DNA of 64,000 bases from NCBI GenBank assembly GCA_963792385.1, contig CAWBVZ010000003.1, forward strand, positions 62,001 to 126,000. Direction: 5' to 3'. A model generated the notes under the pieces. It was not told where the DNA came from. It was given only the letters and a program-made list of their open reading frames with translations, and did not search any database. Source of the DNA: DASSUW01 sp963792385 (GTDB taxonomy: Bacteria > Actinomycetota > Thermoleophilia > Solirubrobacterales > Solirubrobacteraceae). The position numbers and the translations under genes are program-made. Positions 8,958 through 17,254 of the stretch are shown here, piece by piece. Numbering within the stretch: the first letter of the stretch is position 1; every line of letters begins with the position of its first letter.

Positions 8958-9695
8958 ATGATGCCAGCCGTGCTTCGGACGGTGACGGCCACCCGCTACG
9001 TGACCCCGCTGCGGGAGGGCGGCTCGCTGCCGGCGATCATGGAGGCGGACGACGACGGGCTCTACGTCGTCAAGTTCCGCGGCGCCGGCCAGGGCCCGAA
9101 GGCGCTCGCCGCCGAGATCGTGGTCGGCGAGCTGGCGCGCGCGGCCGGGCTGCCGGTGCCGGAGCTCGTGTTGGTGGAGCTGGACGCCGAGCTCGCCTGG
9201 GCCGAGCCGGACCCGGAGATCCAGGACCTGATCCGCGCCAGCGCGGGGACGAACCTCGGCGTCGACTTCCTGCCGGGCTCGCTGCCGTACTCGCCTGCGC
9301 ACCCACCGGACCCCGATCTGGCGGCGGCCGTCGTGTGGCTCGACGCGCTGGTGGAGAACGTCGACCGCACGCCGCGCAACCCGAACCTGCTGCGCTGGCA
9401 CGGGAACCTGTGGCTGATCGACCACGGCGCGGCGCTGTGGGTGCACCACGGCGCCGGCGATCCGCTGGCGGTCGCCGCGCGGCCGTTCCCGTCGATCCGC
9501 GATCACGTGCTCCTGCCCGCCGCCGGGTCGGTCGCGGACGCGGATGCGCGGCTCGCCGCGCTGGCGCGCCCCGCCGACGCGGCGGCAATGGTCCCGCCGG
9601 AGTGGGCGAATGGTGCGCCCTACGCCGAGCATCTCGAGCGCCGGTTGCTCGAGCCACGTGCGTGGGTGGAGGAGGCCGACCGTGCCCGCACGTGA
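8958..9695 (+). CDS. HipA-like kinase family protein
   Basis: 245 aa, shorter than classical HipA (about 440). It retains the kinase-like core: VVKFRGAGQGPKALAAEIVVGELAR (nucleotide-binding lysine and helix), LVENVDRTPRNPNLLRW (catalytic HxxN/RD-like loop) and LWLIDHGAALW (metal-binding D). Such short proteins are regularly followed by a DUF3037 gene, as here (14-nt overlap). Known HipA proteins phosphorylate glutamyl-tRNA synthetase; the target of this subfamily is unknown. There is no HipB-like antitoxin next to it, so a toxin-antitoxin role is not supported. Confidence 0.85.
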   Translation: MMPAVLRTVTATRYVTPLREGGSLPAIMEADDDGLYVVKFRGAGQGPKALAAEIVVGELARAAGLPVPELVLVELDAELAWAEPDPEIQDLIRASAGTNLGVDFLPGSLPYSPAHPPDPDLAAAVVWLDALVENVDRTPRNPNLLRWHGNLWLIDHGAALWVHHGAGDPLAVAARPFPSIRDHVLLPAAGSVADADARLAALARPADAAAMVPPEWANGAPYAEHLERRLLEPRAWVEEADRART

Positions 9696-10068
9696 GAGCT
9701 TCCAATACGCGGTCGTGCGCGTGGTGCCGCGCGTGGAGCGCGGCGAGTGCCTGAACGCCGGCGTGCTGCTGTTCTCGCGCCGCCATCGCTTCCTCGCCGC
9801 ACGCGTCGAGCTCGACGAAGCGGCGCTGGCGGCGCTGTGCCCGGGGTGCGACCCGGTCGAGGTGCGCGGACACCTTGAGACGCTCGAACGCGTAGCCGCC
9901 GGCGAGGCTACGGGCGGGCCGATTGCGGCGCTCGAGGCGTCCGAGCGCTTCCACTGGCTGACCGCGCCGTCGAGCACGATCGTGCAGACGTCACCGGTCC
10001 ACACCGGGCTGACCGACGACCCGGCTGCCGAGCTCGAGCACCTGTTCGCGCGCCTGGTTGCGCGGTAA
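9682..10068 (+). CDS. DUF3037 domain protein
   Basis: 128 aa from a GTG overlapping the end of the HipA-like gene by 14 nt. It begins FQYAVVRVVPRVERGECLNAGVLLF, the hallmark opening of DUF3037 proteins, and ends with a helical region containing EHLFARLVAR. The function is unknown; constant pairing with the HipA-like kinase suggests a shared pathway. It is followed by a strong hairpin (10111-10149) that probably ends the transcript. Confidence 0.88.
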   Translation: MPARESFQYAVVRVVPRVERGECLNAGVLLFSRRHRFLAARVELDEAALAALCPGCDPVEVRGHLETLERVAAGEATGGPIAALEASERFHWLTAPSSTIVQTSPVHTGLTDDPAAELEHLFARLVAR

Positions 10069-10110
10069 GCACAAGTTCTGCGCACCGCTGCCGTTGAAGG
10101 TGAGTGACAA

Positions 10111-10149
10111 GGCACGGCGCCGGCGACCGGCGGGCGCGGGCGCCGTGCC
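10111..10149 (+). terminator. Hairpin, probable terminator after the DUF3037 gene
   Basis: Perfect 11-bp arms (GGCACGGCGCC at 10111-10121, GGCGCCGTGCC at 10139-10149) with a GC-rich 17-nt loop, followed by a weak T-containing stretch. It sits 42 nt after one stop and 17 nt before the next start. This makes a start for the next gene upstream of the hairpin unlikely. Confidence 0.6.
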
Positions 10150-10166
10150 TGTCATCCTTGGCTGAA

Positions 10167-11378
10167 GTGCGTCGCACGCGCGTGCTCATACTGGCGGCGG
10201 TGCTCCTGATTCTCGGATGTGGCGGCGATGGCAACCGTGCGACCGCACGTCCGGCCGGAGGCGCGACCGCCACGGCGACGGCCGCGTCGACCGAGTCGCC
10301 GGCCACCGGCCAGGCCGCCCGTCCGGGCCTGCGTCTGCAGCGGATCGGCACCTTCTCGAACCCGGTCTTCCTCACCGCGCCGCCTGGCGACCGCAGCCGC
10401 TTGTTCGTGGTCGAGCAGGGCGGCCGCGTGGTGATCGTGCGCGACGGCAAGAAGCTGGCGCAGCCGTTCCTGGACGTCTCCGGCGATATCTCAGCCGGCG
10501 GGGAGCGCGGCCTGCTGTCGCTCGCGTTCGCGCCTGACTACGCCCAGAGCGGCCTGTTCTACGTCTACTACACGGCGAAGGACGGGAGCGTGCGGATCGT
10601 CGAGTACCAGCGCGCGAGCACCAACCGCGCGGCACCCAGGAGCGCGCGGATCGTGCTCTCCCAGCCCCACCCGGCGGCCAACCACAACGGCGGGCTGATC
10701 CGGTTCGGCCCCGATGGCCTGCTCTACGCCGGCCTCGGCGACGGCGGGGGAGGCGGCGACCGGCATGGCGCGCGCGGCAACGGCCAGAACCTGGAGTCAC
10801 TGCTGGGGAAGATCCTCCGCATCGACCCGCGCGCCGACGGGCGCCGCACCTACACCGTGCCGGCGTCCAACCCGTTCGTGAACCGCGGCGACGCGCGCCA
10901 CGAGGTGTACGCCTACGGGCTGCGGAACCCGTGGCGCTGGGCGTTCGTTCCGGGCACGCGCAACCTCGTGATCGCCGACGTCGGACAGGAGCAGATCGAG
11001 GAGGTCAGCATCGTCCGAAGCGCCGGTGCGAACCTCGGCTGGCGCGTGTTCGAGGGCCGGAGCCGCTACTCGCAGGGCGAGACGGCGCCCGGCCACGTTC
11101 CGCCCGTGATCCAGCGCCTGCATTCCGACGGCAACTGCTCGATCACCGGTGGCGTGGTGGTCCGCGACCCGGTCCTCTCCGCGCTGCGCGGCCGCTACAT
11201 CTTCGGCGACCTGTGTCGCGGGGTGATCGAGTCGGCGCGCCTGCGTGGCGCCAAGGCGCGGAACGTGCACGCCACGCGGCTGCACGTCTCGGAACTCTCC
11301 TCCTTCGGCGAGGACGGCCGCCGGCGCGTCTACGCGCTCTCGCTCGAGGGGCCGGTCTACCGGATCGTGCCGCGCTGA
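10167..11378 (+). CDS. PQQ-dependent sugar dehydrogenase (GSDH/sorbosone dehydrogenase) lipoprotein
   Basis: 403 aa from the GTG at 10167, chosen because it gives a textbook lipoprotein signal (RRTRVLILAAVLLILGC, lipobox cysteine near residue 18) and avoids the upstream hairpin. A Thr/Ala-rich linker follows, then a six-bladed beta-propeller with family motifs GTFSNPVFLTAPPGD, GERGLLSLAFAPDY, HNGGLIRFGPDGLLYAGLGDGG, GLRNPWRW and ADVGQEQIEEV. The family oxidises aldoses at the cell surface using PQQ. No PQQ synthesis genes are visible here. The next gene follows after 2 nt. Confidence 0.88.
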   Translation: MRRTRVLILAAVLLILGCGGDGNRATARPAGGATATATAASTESPATGQAARPGLRLQRIGTFSNPVFLTAPPGDRSRLFVVEQGGRVVIVRDGKKLAQPFLDVSGDISAGGERGLLSLAFAPDYAQSGLFYVYYTAKDGSVRIVEYQRASTNRAAPRSARIVLSQPHPAANHNGGLIRFGPDGLLYAGLGDGGGGGDRHGARGNGQNLESLLGKILRIDPRADGRRTYTVPASNPFVNRGDARHEVYAYGLRNPWRWAFVPGTRNLVIADVGQEQIEEVSIVRSAGANLGWRVFEGRSRYSQGETAPGHVPPVIQRLHSDGNCSITGGVVVRDPVLSALRGRYIFGDLCRGVIESARLRGAKARNVHATRLHVSELSSFGEDGRRRVYALSLEGPVYRIVPR

Positions 11379-11380
11379 CG

Positions 11381-12094
11381 GTGGCGAGCCTCGCCGACCA
11401 CGACATCTCGCTGGTCCGTGCGGACAACGCCGGGCCGCTCACGCTGAGCGGGACGAACACGTGGGTGATCGGCCACTGGGTGATCGATCCCGGGCCGGCG
11501 CTCGACGCGCATCTGGACACGGTCGCCGCCGTGGTCGCCGCGCGCGGCGGCGCGCGCGGGATCGCGCTCACGCATGACCACGGGGACCACGCGGAAGGCG
11601 TCGACGGCCTGCGCGTGCGGCTCGGGGCCGACCTGCCGGTGGCGGCGGCGCGGACGGGCGCCCGCGACGGCGACGCGTTCGGGCCGCTACGCGCGGTCGC
11701 GCTGCCGGGGCACTCCGACGATCACCTCGCGTTCGTCGCCGGCCGCGCCGCGTTCACGGGCGACGCCGTACTCGGCGAGGGCAGCGTGTTCGTGTCCGGC
11801 GATCTGGCCGGCTATCTCGACGGCCTTCGGTACCTGCGGACGCTCGAGCTCGACGTGTTGTGCCCCGGCCACGGACCGCCGGTGTGGGACGTGCAGGCGA
11901 AGCTCGACGGGTATATCGACCATCGCCTCGACCGCGAACGCCGGCTGCTCGCGGCGCTCGAGCGGGGCCTCAGCACCGAGGACGACCTGCTCGACGCCGC
12001 CTGGGACGACGCGCCTCCCGAGCTCCGCGAGTTCGCCGCGATCTCCCTCCGCGCGCACCTGGAGAAGCTGCGAGCCGAGGGTAGGGCGCCCTAA
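11381..12094 (+). CDS. MBL-fold metallo-hydrolase
   Basis: 237 aa, GTG start 2 nt after the lipoprotein gene. The metal-binding motif is LTHDHGDHAEG (HxHxDH), with further ligands LPGHSDDH, FTGDAVLG and CPGHGPP, and a C-terminal helical segment (YIDHRLDRERRLL) as in LACTB2-like hydrolases or RNases. The substrate is unknown. The last residues and the TAA stop lie inside the first unit of the palindromic repeat array at 12081-12180, so the repeat has set the C-terminus (GRAP). Confidence 0.87.
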   Translation: MASLADHDISLVRADNAGPLTLSGTNTWVIGHWVIDPGPALDAHLDTVAAVVAARGGARGIALTHDHGDHAEGVDGLRVRLGADLPVAAARTGARDGDAFGPLRAVALPGHSDDHLAFVAGRAAFTGDAVLGEGSVFVSGDLAGYLDGLRYLRTLELDVLCPGHGPPVWDVQAKLDGYIDHRLDRERRLLAALERGLSTEDDLLDAAWDDAPPELREFAAISLRAHLEKLRAEGRAP

Positions 12095-12180
12095 CCGGGG
12101 TCAGACCCCCCGTAGGGCGCCCTAACAGGGGTCGACTGACCCCCCGTAGGGCGGCCTGATAGGGGTCTGACCCTCAGGCC
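12081..12180. repeat. Three-unit palindromic repeat array (GGGGTC-A-GACCCC type)
   Basis: Three degenerate units of about 30-34 bp, each made of a GTAGGGCGCCCTAAC-like half and a GGGGTCAGACCCC palindrome. They fill the gap between convergent genes. The third unit is enlarged into a hairpin with arms GGCCTGA (12153-12159) and TCAGGCC (12174-12180) and could end transcription in both directions. The stop codons of both flanking genes lie inside the array. A related array is at 62690-62774. Confidence 0.8.
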
Positions 12181-13244
12181 GGGGTGGGCGTGGTGGCCGC
12201 GGCGACGCGGCGGTGGGCGATCTCCATCGCGGCCGTGAGCGGCGTGGCTGCCGTGGCGTCGGCGTGGTCGAGCACCGTGCGAACCGTGTCGGCGACCGCG
12301 CGCACGCGCGTCTCGGCGCGCTCGAGCGCGTAGCCCTCTGGCTCCAGCTCGACGGCGATGTTGACCACGCCGCCGGCGTTGGCGACGAAGTCGGGGACCC
12401 AGAGGATTTCGCGCTCGGCCAGCAGCGCCCCCACCTCGTCGTCGGCGAGCTGGTTGTTCGCCGCACCGGCGATCGCGCGGCACCGCAGGAGCGGGACGGT
12501 GTCCTCGTCGAGCACGGCGCCGAGCGCGCACGGGGAGAGCACATCGACGTCAGCTGTGAGCGCCGACTGCGGGTCGGTCCAGCGCGCGCCGAGCCGGTCG
12601 GCGAGCTCGCGGCGGCGGTCGTCGATGTCGGCGAGCACGAGGTCGGCGCCGCCTGCGGCGAGCAGCTCCGCGAGCCGGCCGCCGACGCTGCCGACGCCCA
12701 CCACGGCGACGCTGCGGCCCTCGAGCGACGGGCTGCCGAACACGCGCTCGCAGGCGACGCGGATCGCCGCTTCGACCCCGAGCGCGGTCCACGGGCTCGG
12801 GTCACCGGAGCCGCCGCGCTCGGTCGCCAGGCCGGTGACGAACGGCGTCGCCTCGGAGATCACCTGCATGTCGGGCTCCGACGTGCCGACGTCCTCCGCG
12901 GTCAGGTACGCGCCGTCGAGCGTCTGCACCGTCTCGCCGAAGTCGAGCAGCAGCGCACGGCGGTCATCTCCCGTGGGCGGCGCCGTGCCCGCGGGCAGCA
13001 TGATCACGCCCTTGCCGCCGCCGAGTGGCAGGCCGGCGACGGCGGACTTGAACGTCATCGCGCGCGAGAGCCGCAGCGCGTCGCGGACGGCCGCGCGCGA
13101 GTCGGAATAGGTCCACATCCGGCAGCCACCGAGCGACGGGCCGCGCGCCGTCGAGTGCACGGCCACGATCGTGTACAGACCGGAACGCCGCCCCCGGCGG
13201 ACGTGCAGCGCTTCGTGGGCGAGCGGTTCGAGGTAGCGGTCGAT
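12174..13244 (-). CDS. Leucine/valine-type amino acid dehydrogenase
   Basis: 356 aa if started at an ATC at 13244. Oxidative deamination of branched-chain amino acids by NAD is expected. Visible: HSTARGPSLGGCRMW, catalytic-lysine segment LPLGGGKGVI, TAEDVGTSEPDM, Rossmann motif VGVGSVGG and GAANNQLAD. The family N-terminus (RYLEPLAHEALHV...GLYTIVAV) is encoded upstream of the first canonical start (GTG at 13166), back to an in-frame stop 3 codons before the ATC. Starting at 13166 would remove the first strands. It follows the sigma-factor gene in the same direction and may be coupled to it. Confidence 0.85.
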   Translation of the reverse strand: MDRYLEPLAHEALHVRRGRRSGLYTIVAVHSTARGPSLGGCRMWTYSDSRAAVRDALRLSRAMTFKSAVAGLPLGGGKGVIMLPAGTAPPTGDDRRALLLDFGETVQTLDGAYLTAEDVGTSEPDMQVISEATPFVTGLATERGGSGDPSPWTALGVEAAIRVACERVFGSPSLEGRSVAVVGVGSVGGRLAELLAAGGADLVLADIDDRRRELADRLGARWTDPQSALTADVDVLSPCALGAVLDEDTVPLLRCRAIAGAANNQLADDEVGALLAEREILWVPDFVANAGGVVNIAVELEPEGYALERAETRVRAVADTVRTVLDHADATAATPLTAAMEIAHRRVAAATTPTPA

Positions 13245-13259
13245 GGACCGAGACTAGTA

Positions 13260-14681
13260 CTAGTGCTCGGTCGGCGGCGTGCCCGAGCCGGGCTCGGCAG
13301 GGGTGCTGCCGGTGCCGGGCTCGGTCGTCCCGGTGGTGGGCGGCGGAGCCGTCGCGGGGGCCTCTGCCGTTCCCTGCGGTGCCGTGCCCGTGCCGCCCGC
13401 GGGCTGCTCGGCCGGCGCGTCCGGGGCCTGCGCGCCACCGGAGCCGGTCATGTCCGGGACGGTCGTCGCGTCGTCGCCGGGAGCGGTGTCGGTCGGCGCC
13501 ACGGTCGCCGGCGTCTTCTCGGCGGCCTTCGGCTTGTGCTTCGCGCGCTTGTGGCGCCGCGGTTGGTCGGCGACGCGCTCAGGCGCCGGGGCGTACACCG
13601 CCGCGTGCTGGATCGCCGGTGCAGCGGCCACCGGGGCCGCAGCGCGCGCAGCGACCGGCGCGGCGACGTGCGCGGCTGGGGCGCGGTGCTTGGCGGCGAG
13701 GTGGCGGACCTCGACGGCTCCGCCTGTGGCCAGCGCCGCGGTGCAGACAACGGCGGCGACCTTGCACGCGCTCACAGTCGTGGCCACGCCGCCGAGCGCC
13801 GCAACGCCGCCGCCGCCGGCCGCTGCCGAGCCGCCCGCGGCCGCGCCGCCACCGGCGCCGCCGAGACCCAGCAGCTTCGCGGCGGCGATCGCCAGCGGAC
13901 CGGCCCCGGCCGGGCTGAGCGCGGCGAACGAGCGGCGCATGCCGCGCAGCGCGGTGCGGTACTCGGAGCAACCGTCGCAGTTGCGCATATGCCGCCGCGC
14001 GCGCGCCGATGCCTTCACGCCACGATCGATGCTGTCCATCAGGTCGACGCGGATCTCTGCGCAGTCGGCGTCGCGTGCGTCGGCGGCTTCCACGAGGCCG
14101 ACCCGCGCGCGTACGAGCAGCGACTTGACGGCCGGGACGGTGACGTCGAGCGCAGCCGCGAGGTCGAGGTAGGACATGCCGTCGATCTCGCGCATCAGCA
14201 GCGCCGAGCGCTGCTGCTCGGGCAGCCGGCCGACGTCCTCGACCAGTCGCTTGAGGTCCTCGCGCCGTTGCGCCTCCTCGATCGGGTCGTGCAGCGGCTT
14301 GCGCGAGAGCTCGTAGATCTCGGCCGCCGGGGGCACCGGCCGGCGCAGGTGATCGATGCAGCGGTTGTGGGCTACGCGGTAGAGCCACGCGCGTACGTTC
14401 ACCGCGCGCGAGTCGGCGCGCAGGGCGCCGTAGGCGCGCACGAACACGTCCTGCAGCACGTCCTCGGCGTCCTGACGCGGGCCGGCGCACAGCATCTGGC
14501 GCACATAGGCGAACAGGCGCTGGCGGTAGCGGTCGTGGATCGCCCCGAACGCGTCGTCGTTGCCGCTGCGGAACAGCGCCAGCAATTGCTCGTCCGATCG
14601 CAGCTTCAGCAGTGGCAGCCCGAGCGGGAGTCGGGCAAGGCCGGGTGCTGCGTGAAGAGCGGACGCTTCCACTGTCGCCAC
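13260..14681 (-). CDS. ECF sigma factor with fused zinc-finger and long C-terminal extension
   Basis: 473 aa from the GTG at 14681, which has a GGGAG ribosome site 5 nt upstream. Sigma-2 region about 38-105 (DAEDVLQDVFVRAYGAL), sigma-4 region about 140-198 (YLDLAAALDVTVPAVKSLLVRAR). Then a HxxxCxxC zinc motif (H231, C235, C238), as in zinc-binding anti-sigma factors, a Gly/Ala-rich hydrophobic stretch about 260-322 that may span the membrane, and a Pro/Thr/Ala-rich tail to the end. This suggests a sigma factor carrying its own regulatory domain. It is divergent from the ArfB-like gene. The target promoters are unknown. Confidence 0.85.
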   Translation of the reverse strand: MATVEASALHAAPGLARLPLGLPLLKLRSDEQLLALFRSGNDDAFGAIHDRYRQRLFAYVRQMLCAGPRQDAEDVLQDVFVRAYGALRADSRAVNVRAWLYRVAHNRCIDHLRRPVPPAAEIYELSRKPLHDPIEEAQRREDLKRLVEDVGRLPEQQRSALLMREIDGMSYLDLAAALDVTVPAVKSLLVRARVGLVEAADARDADCAEIRVDLMDSIDRGVKASARARRHMRNCDGCSEYRTALRGMRRSFAALSPAGAGPLAIAAAKLLGLGGAGGGAAAGGSAAAGGGGVAALGGVATTVSACKVAAVVCTAALATGGAVEVRHLAAKHRAPAAHVAAPVAARAAAPVAAAPAIQHAAVYAPAPERVADQPRRHKRAKHKPKAAEKTPATVAPTDTAPGDDATTVPDMTGSGGAQAPDAPAEQPAGGTGTAPQGTAEAPATAPPPTTGTTEPGTGSTPAEPGSGTPPTEH

Positions 14682-14731
14682 TCTAACTCCCAAAGCGGCG
14701 AAGAGTTGCCGCGTTTGTTGCTACGAATCCT

Positions 14732-15277
14732 GTGGCCGTGCCCGACCCGCTCGACATCCGCCCCGGCGTCTCGATACCCCTCGAAGAGGTCGAATTGCGC
14801 ACCAGTCGCTCCTCCGGGCCAGGCGGTCAGCACGCGAACGTGACCGCCTCGCGCGTCGAGGCGGTGTTCGACGTCAACGCGTCGGCCGTGCTCAGCCCGG
14901 CCCAAAAGGCGCGGATCGCCGGCCGGCTTGGCCCGCGGGTCACCGCTACGGCACAGGACACGCGGTCGCAGCTCCGCAACCGCGAACTGGCGCTCGAGCG
15001 CCTCGCCGACCGCCTTAGCGCCGCGCTCGAGGTCGCGCGCCCGCGAACGGCCACGCGACCGACGAAAGCGTCGAAGCGGCGCCGCTTGGAGGGCAAGAAG
15101 CGGCGCAGCGACGTCAAGCGCGCACGCCGCCGCCCGGGAGGGGATGAGATAAAACCGAATCATCTGGCCGCGGAGCGGGTTAGGATCGGCGCGTTCGACA
15201 CCGCGGCCTACGCGGGGATGAAGGAGGCACCACGTTGGCTAGACGGACGATCACGACCTTGCTTGGCGCGACGATGA
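14732..15277 (+). CDS. arfB: ArfB/YaeJ-like peptidyl-tRNA hydrolase (release-factor fold)
   Basis: 181 aa from a GTG. The catalytic GGQ is present (SSGPGGQHANVTASR, about residues 30-44), followed by a basic C-terminal tail (KRRRLEGKKRRSDVKRARRRPGG, here spread over about 116-138) that inserts into the ribosomal mRNA channel. It rescues stalled ribosomes. Family members are about 140 aa; the frame runs about 40 codons further and overlaps the start of the next gene by 43 nt, so the extra tail may be non-homologous read-on. Confidence 0.87.
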   Translation: MAVPDPLDIRPGVSIPLEEVELRTSRSSGPGGQHANVTASRVEAVFDVNASAVLSPAQKARIAGRLGPRVTATAQDTRSQLRNRELALERLADRLSAALEVARPRTATRPTKASKRRRLEGKKRRSDVKRARRRPGGDEIKPNHLAAERVRIGAFDTAAYAGMKEAPRWLDGRSRPCLARR

Positions 15278-16233
15278 CGCTGCTGCTCGCGGCGCCGGCC
15301 CACGCCACGCTCGTGTACGTCAAGCAGACCGCGGATCTGGACTTCCGCGTGCACGTCGCGGATGACGACGGCTCCAACCCGCACCGCCTCGGTCTCGGCC
15401 GCTCTCCCACCGTGTCGCCGGACGGACGCTGGGTGGCCTGGATCTCTGAGGGCGACACCGAGCAGGTGATGCTCCGGCTCGCCGACCGCAGCCGCAAGGC
15501 GCGCGTGGTCGGGCGCTCCGAGTCCATTGGCGAGCTGCGCTTCTCGCCGGACTCGAAGTCGCTCGGCCTCGTGCAGGGCCGGCGTCTGTTCGTGTACGAC
15601 ATCAAGGCCCGCAGGAGCTTCAAGGCCGCGTCGGGGAACATCAGGGGCTTCTCGTTCTCGGTCGACTCGAAGGCGGTCGTATTCGGGACCTCGGGGACGG
15701 ACGGCTCGTCCGATGCGCCCTCGGACCTGTACCGGATCGCCATCGACGGCGGACCGCGCGTGCGGGTCACGCGCGATCGCAAGTCGCTCAACCCACTGTG
15801 GGGAGCCGGCGGCATCATCCACGACCGTCAGCTCCGGCGGACTGCGGACGCCCCGTCCTACAACCTGTTCGAGATCCAGCCCGACGGCGGCAGCCTGCGC
15901 CGGATCACCGCGCTGCGCATCCCGAACCTGGTGAGCGGGCTGGTCCCGCTCGAGCTGTCAGCCAACGGCAAGCGGCTGCTGGCCGAGTTCGTCGGCCAGG
16001 ACACCAGCGTCGGGTTCGCGGTCAACCCGGAGACCGGCAAGGTGCGCGCGCTCAGCCGCGACTCCGAGAACGGCTTCGTGGCCGCGAACCTCTCGGCGGA
16101 CGGCACCACCGTGCTCGGCCACACCGGCGGCCCAGCCGCGGAGCGGTCGAACAACGTGGTGACGATGCCCTACCGCGGTGGCAAGGCGACGGTGCTCGTC
16201 AGGCACGCGTCCTTCCCCGATTGGAGTCGCTAG
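15235..16233 (+). CDS. Exported TolB-like beta-propeller protein
   Basis: 332 aa from a TTG with a strong AAGGAGG site 7 nt upstream, which decides the start. A signal peptide (about 1-25, ending AAPAHA) is followed by repeated WD40-like/PD40 segments (SPDGRWVAWISEGD, SPDSKSLGLV, SVDSKAVVFG, SANGKRLLAEF, SADGTTVLGH). It is probably a periplasmic or surface beta-propeller; no enzymatic residues are recognisable. TolB-like in fold only: no Tol-Pal genes are nearby. Confidence 0.85.
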   Translation: MARRTITTLLGATMTLLLAAPAHATLVYVKQTADLDFRVHVADDDGSNPHRLGLGRSPTVSPDGRWVAWISEGDTEQVMLRLADRSRKARVVGRSESIGELRFSPDSKSLGLVQGRRLFVYDIKARRSFKAASGNIRGFSFSVDSKAVVFGTSGTDGSSDAPSDLYRIAIDGGPRVRVTRDRKSLNPLWGAGGIIHDRQLRRTADAPSYNLFEIQPDGGSLRRITALRIPNLVSGLVPLELSANGKRLLAEFVGQDTSVGFAVNPETGKVRALSRDSENGFVAANLSADGTTVLGHTGGPAAERSNNVVTMPYRGGKATVLVRHASFPDWSR

Positions 16234-16255
16234 CGCGCTGGGTAGCCCCTGGCGC

Positions 16256-17254
16256 ATGAGCCCCAGATACTTCTTCGGCGCCTCGCACGAGGAGTTCCCG
16301 CCCGAGGCGCTGCTGCGCCACGCCGTGCTTGCCGAGCGGTCCGGATTCGACGGCATCTCAGCCTCCGACCACCTCCAGCCGTGGTGGGAGCCGGGCGAGT
16401 CCGGCCACGCGTGGGTGTGGCTCGCCGCCGCCGCCCAGGCGACCGAGCGGATCCCGTTCGGCACCGGTGTCACGCCGCCCGGCGCTCGCTTTCACCCGGC
16501 CCTGATCGCCCAGGCGTGGATGACGTACGAGCGGATGTTCCCGGGCCGCCCGTTCCTCGGGATCGGCTCCGGCGAGGCGCTCAACGAGGTCCCCGTCGGC
16601 GACGACTGGCCGCCGCCGGCCGACCAGATCGCCCGCATGGACGAGGCGCTCGACATCATCGACCGGCTCTGGAGGGGCGAGACGATCACGCAGGAGGGCC
16701 GCTTCTTCCGGCTGCGCGACTGCAAGCTGCACTCGCTCGCCGACCGGCGGCCGCCGATCTGGGTGTCCGCGTTCGGCCCGCAGGCGGCGGAGGTCGCAGG
16801 CCGCTGGGGCGACGCGCTGTGGACGCTGCCCGACCCGGAGTCGACGCCCGAGGTGATCGAGACGTACCGCGACGCGCGCCGGCGGGCCGGCCACGACGGC
16901 GACGGCGACGTCGTGTTCCAGGCGCTTGTGTCGTGGGCCGAGACGGACGAGCAGGCACTCGAGCAGGCGCGCAAGTGGAAGGGCGCCCAGCCCGACGACC
17001 ACTACACGGACGACTGGCACAAGCCGCGCGAGATGTACGAGCACGGGGAGCGCGAGATCGACGACGAGGAGTTCGCCCAGAACATCATCGCGGCGTCCGA
17101 CCCGGCCGAGATCCAGGAGCGGCTGCGCGAGCTGGAGCAGCTCGGCGCGACCGTGATCGTCCTCCAGAACAACTCGAGCGCCGACCCGGAGCGTGCGATC
17201 GAGGTGCTCGGCGGCGACGTGCTGCCGGCGCTGCGCGGCGCCCGCGTGACCTAG
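16256..17254 (+). CDS. F420-dependent LLM-class oxidoreductase (G6PDH-related family)
   Basis: 332 aa. A luciferase-like TIM barrel: SGFDGISASDHLQPWW, VWLAAAAQATERIPFGTGVTPPG, FLGIGSGEALNE, RPPIWVSAFGPQAAEVAGRWGDALWT and a C-terminal RLRELEQLGATVIVLQNN. This pattern is the actinobacterial F420-dependent glucose-6-phosphate dehydrogenase-related family. It should transfer hydride to coenzyme F420; the substrate here is not known. The 3' end is adjacent to the convergent hypothetical gene (4-nt overlap). Confidence 0.88.
   Translation: MSPRYFFGASHEEFPPEALLRHAVLAERSGFDGISASDHLQPWWEPGESGHAWVWLAAAAQATERIPFGTGVTPPGARFHPALIAQAWMTYERMFPGRPFLGIGSGEALNEVPVGDDWPPPADQIARMDEALDIIDRLWRGETITQEGRFFRLRDCKLHSLADRRPPIWVSAFGPQAAEVAGRWGDALWTLPDPESTPEVIETYRDARRRAGHDGDGDVVFQALVSWAETDEQALEQARKWKGAQPDDHYTDDWHKPREMYEHGEREIDDEEFAQNIIAASDPAEIQERLRELEQLGATVIVLQNNSSADPERAIEVLGGDVLPALRGARVT

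Noticed and set aside
8958..9695. Complete HipBA toxin-antitoxin module
   Set aside because: The HipA-like protein is short and there is no HipB helix-turn-helix gene on either side.
13250..13264. ACTAGTACTAGT palindrome between the sigma-factor and leucine dehydrogenase genes
   Set aside because: It is explained by tandem stop codons (TAG-TAC-TAG) and is too short to call an operator without a second copy.
12213..14843. An 876-codon plus-strand open frame antisense to the leucine dehydrogenase and sigma-factor genes
   Set aside because: It mirrors GC-rich codon use of genes on the other strand, is low-complexity in Arg/Ala/Gly and has no recognisable motif. The minus-strand genes have clear families.
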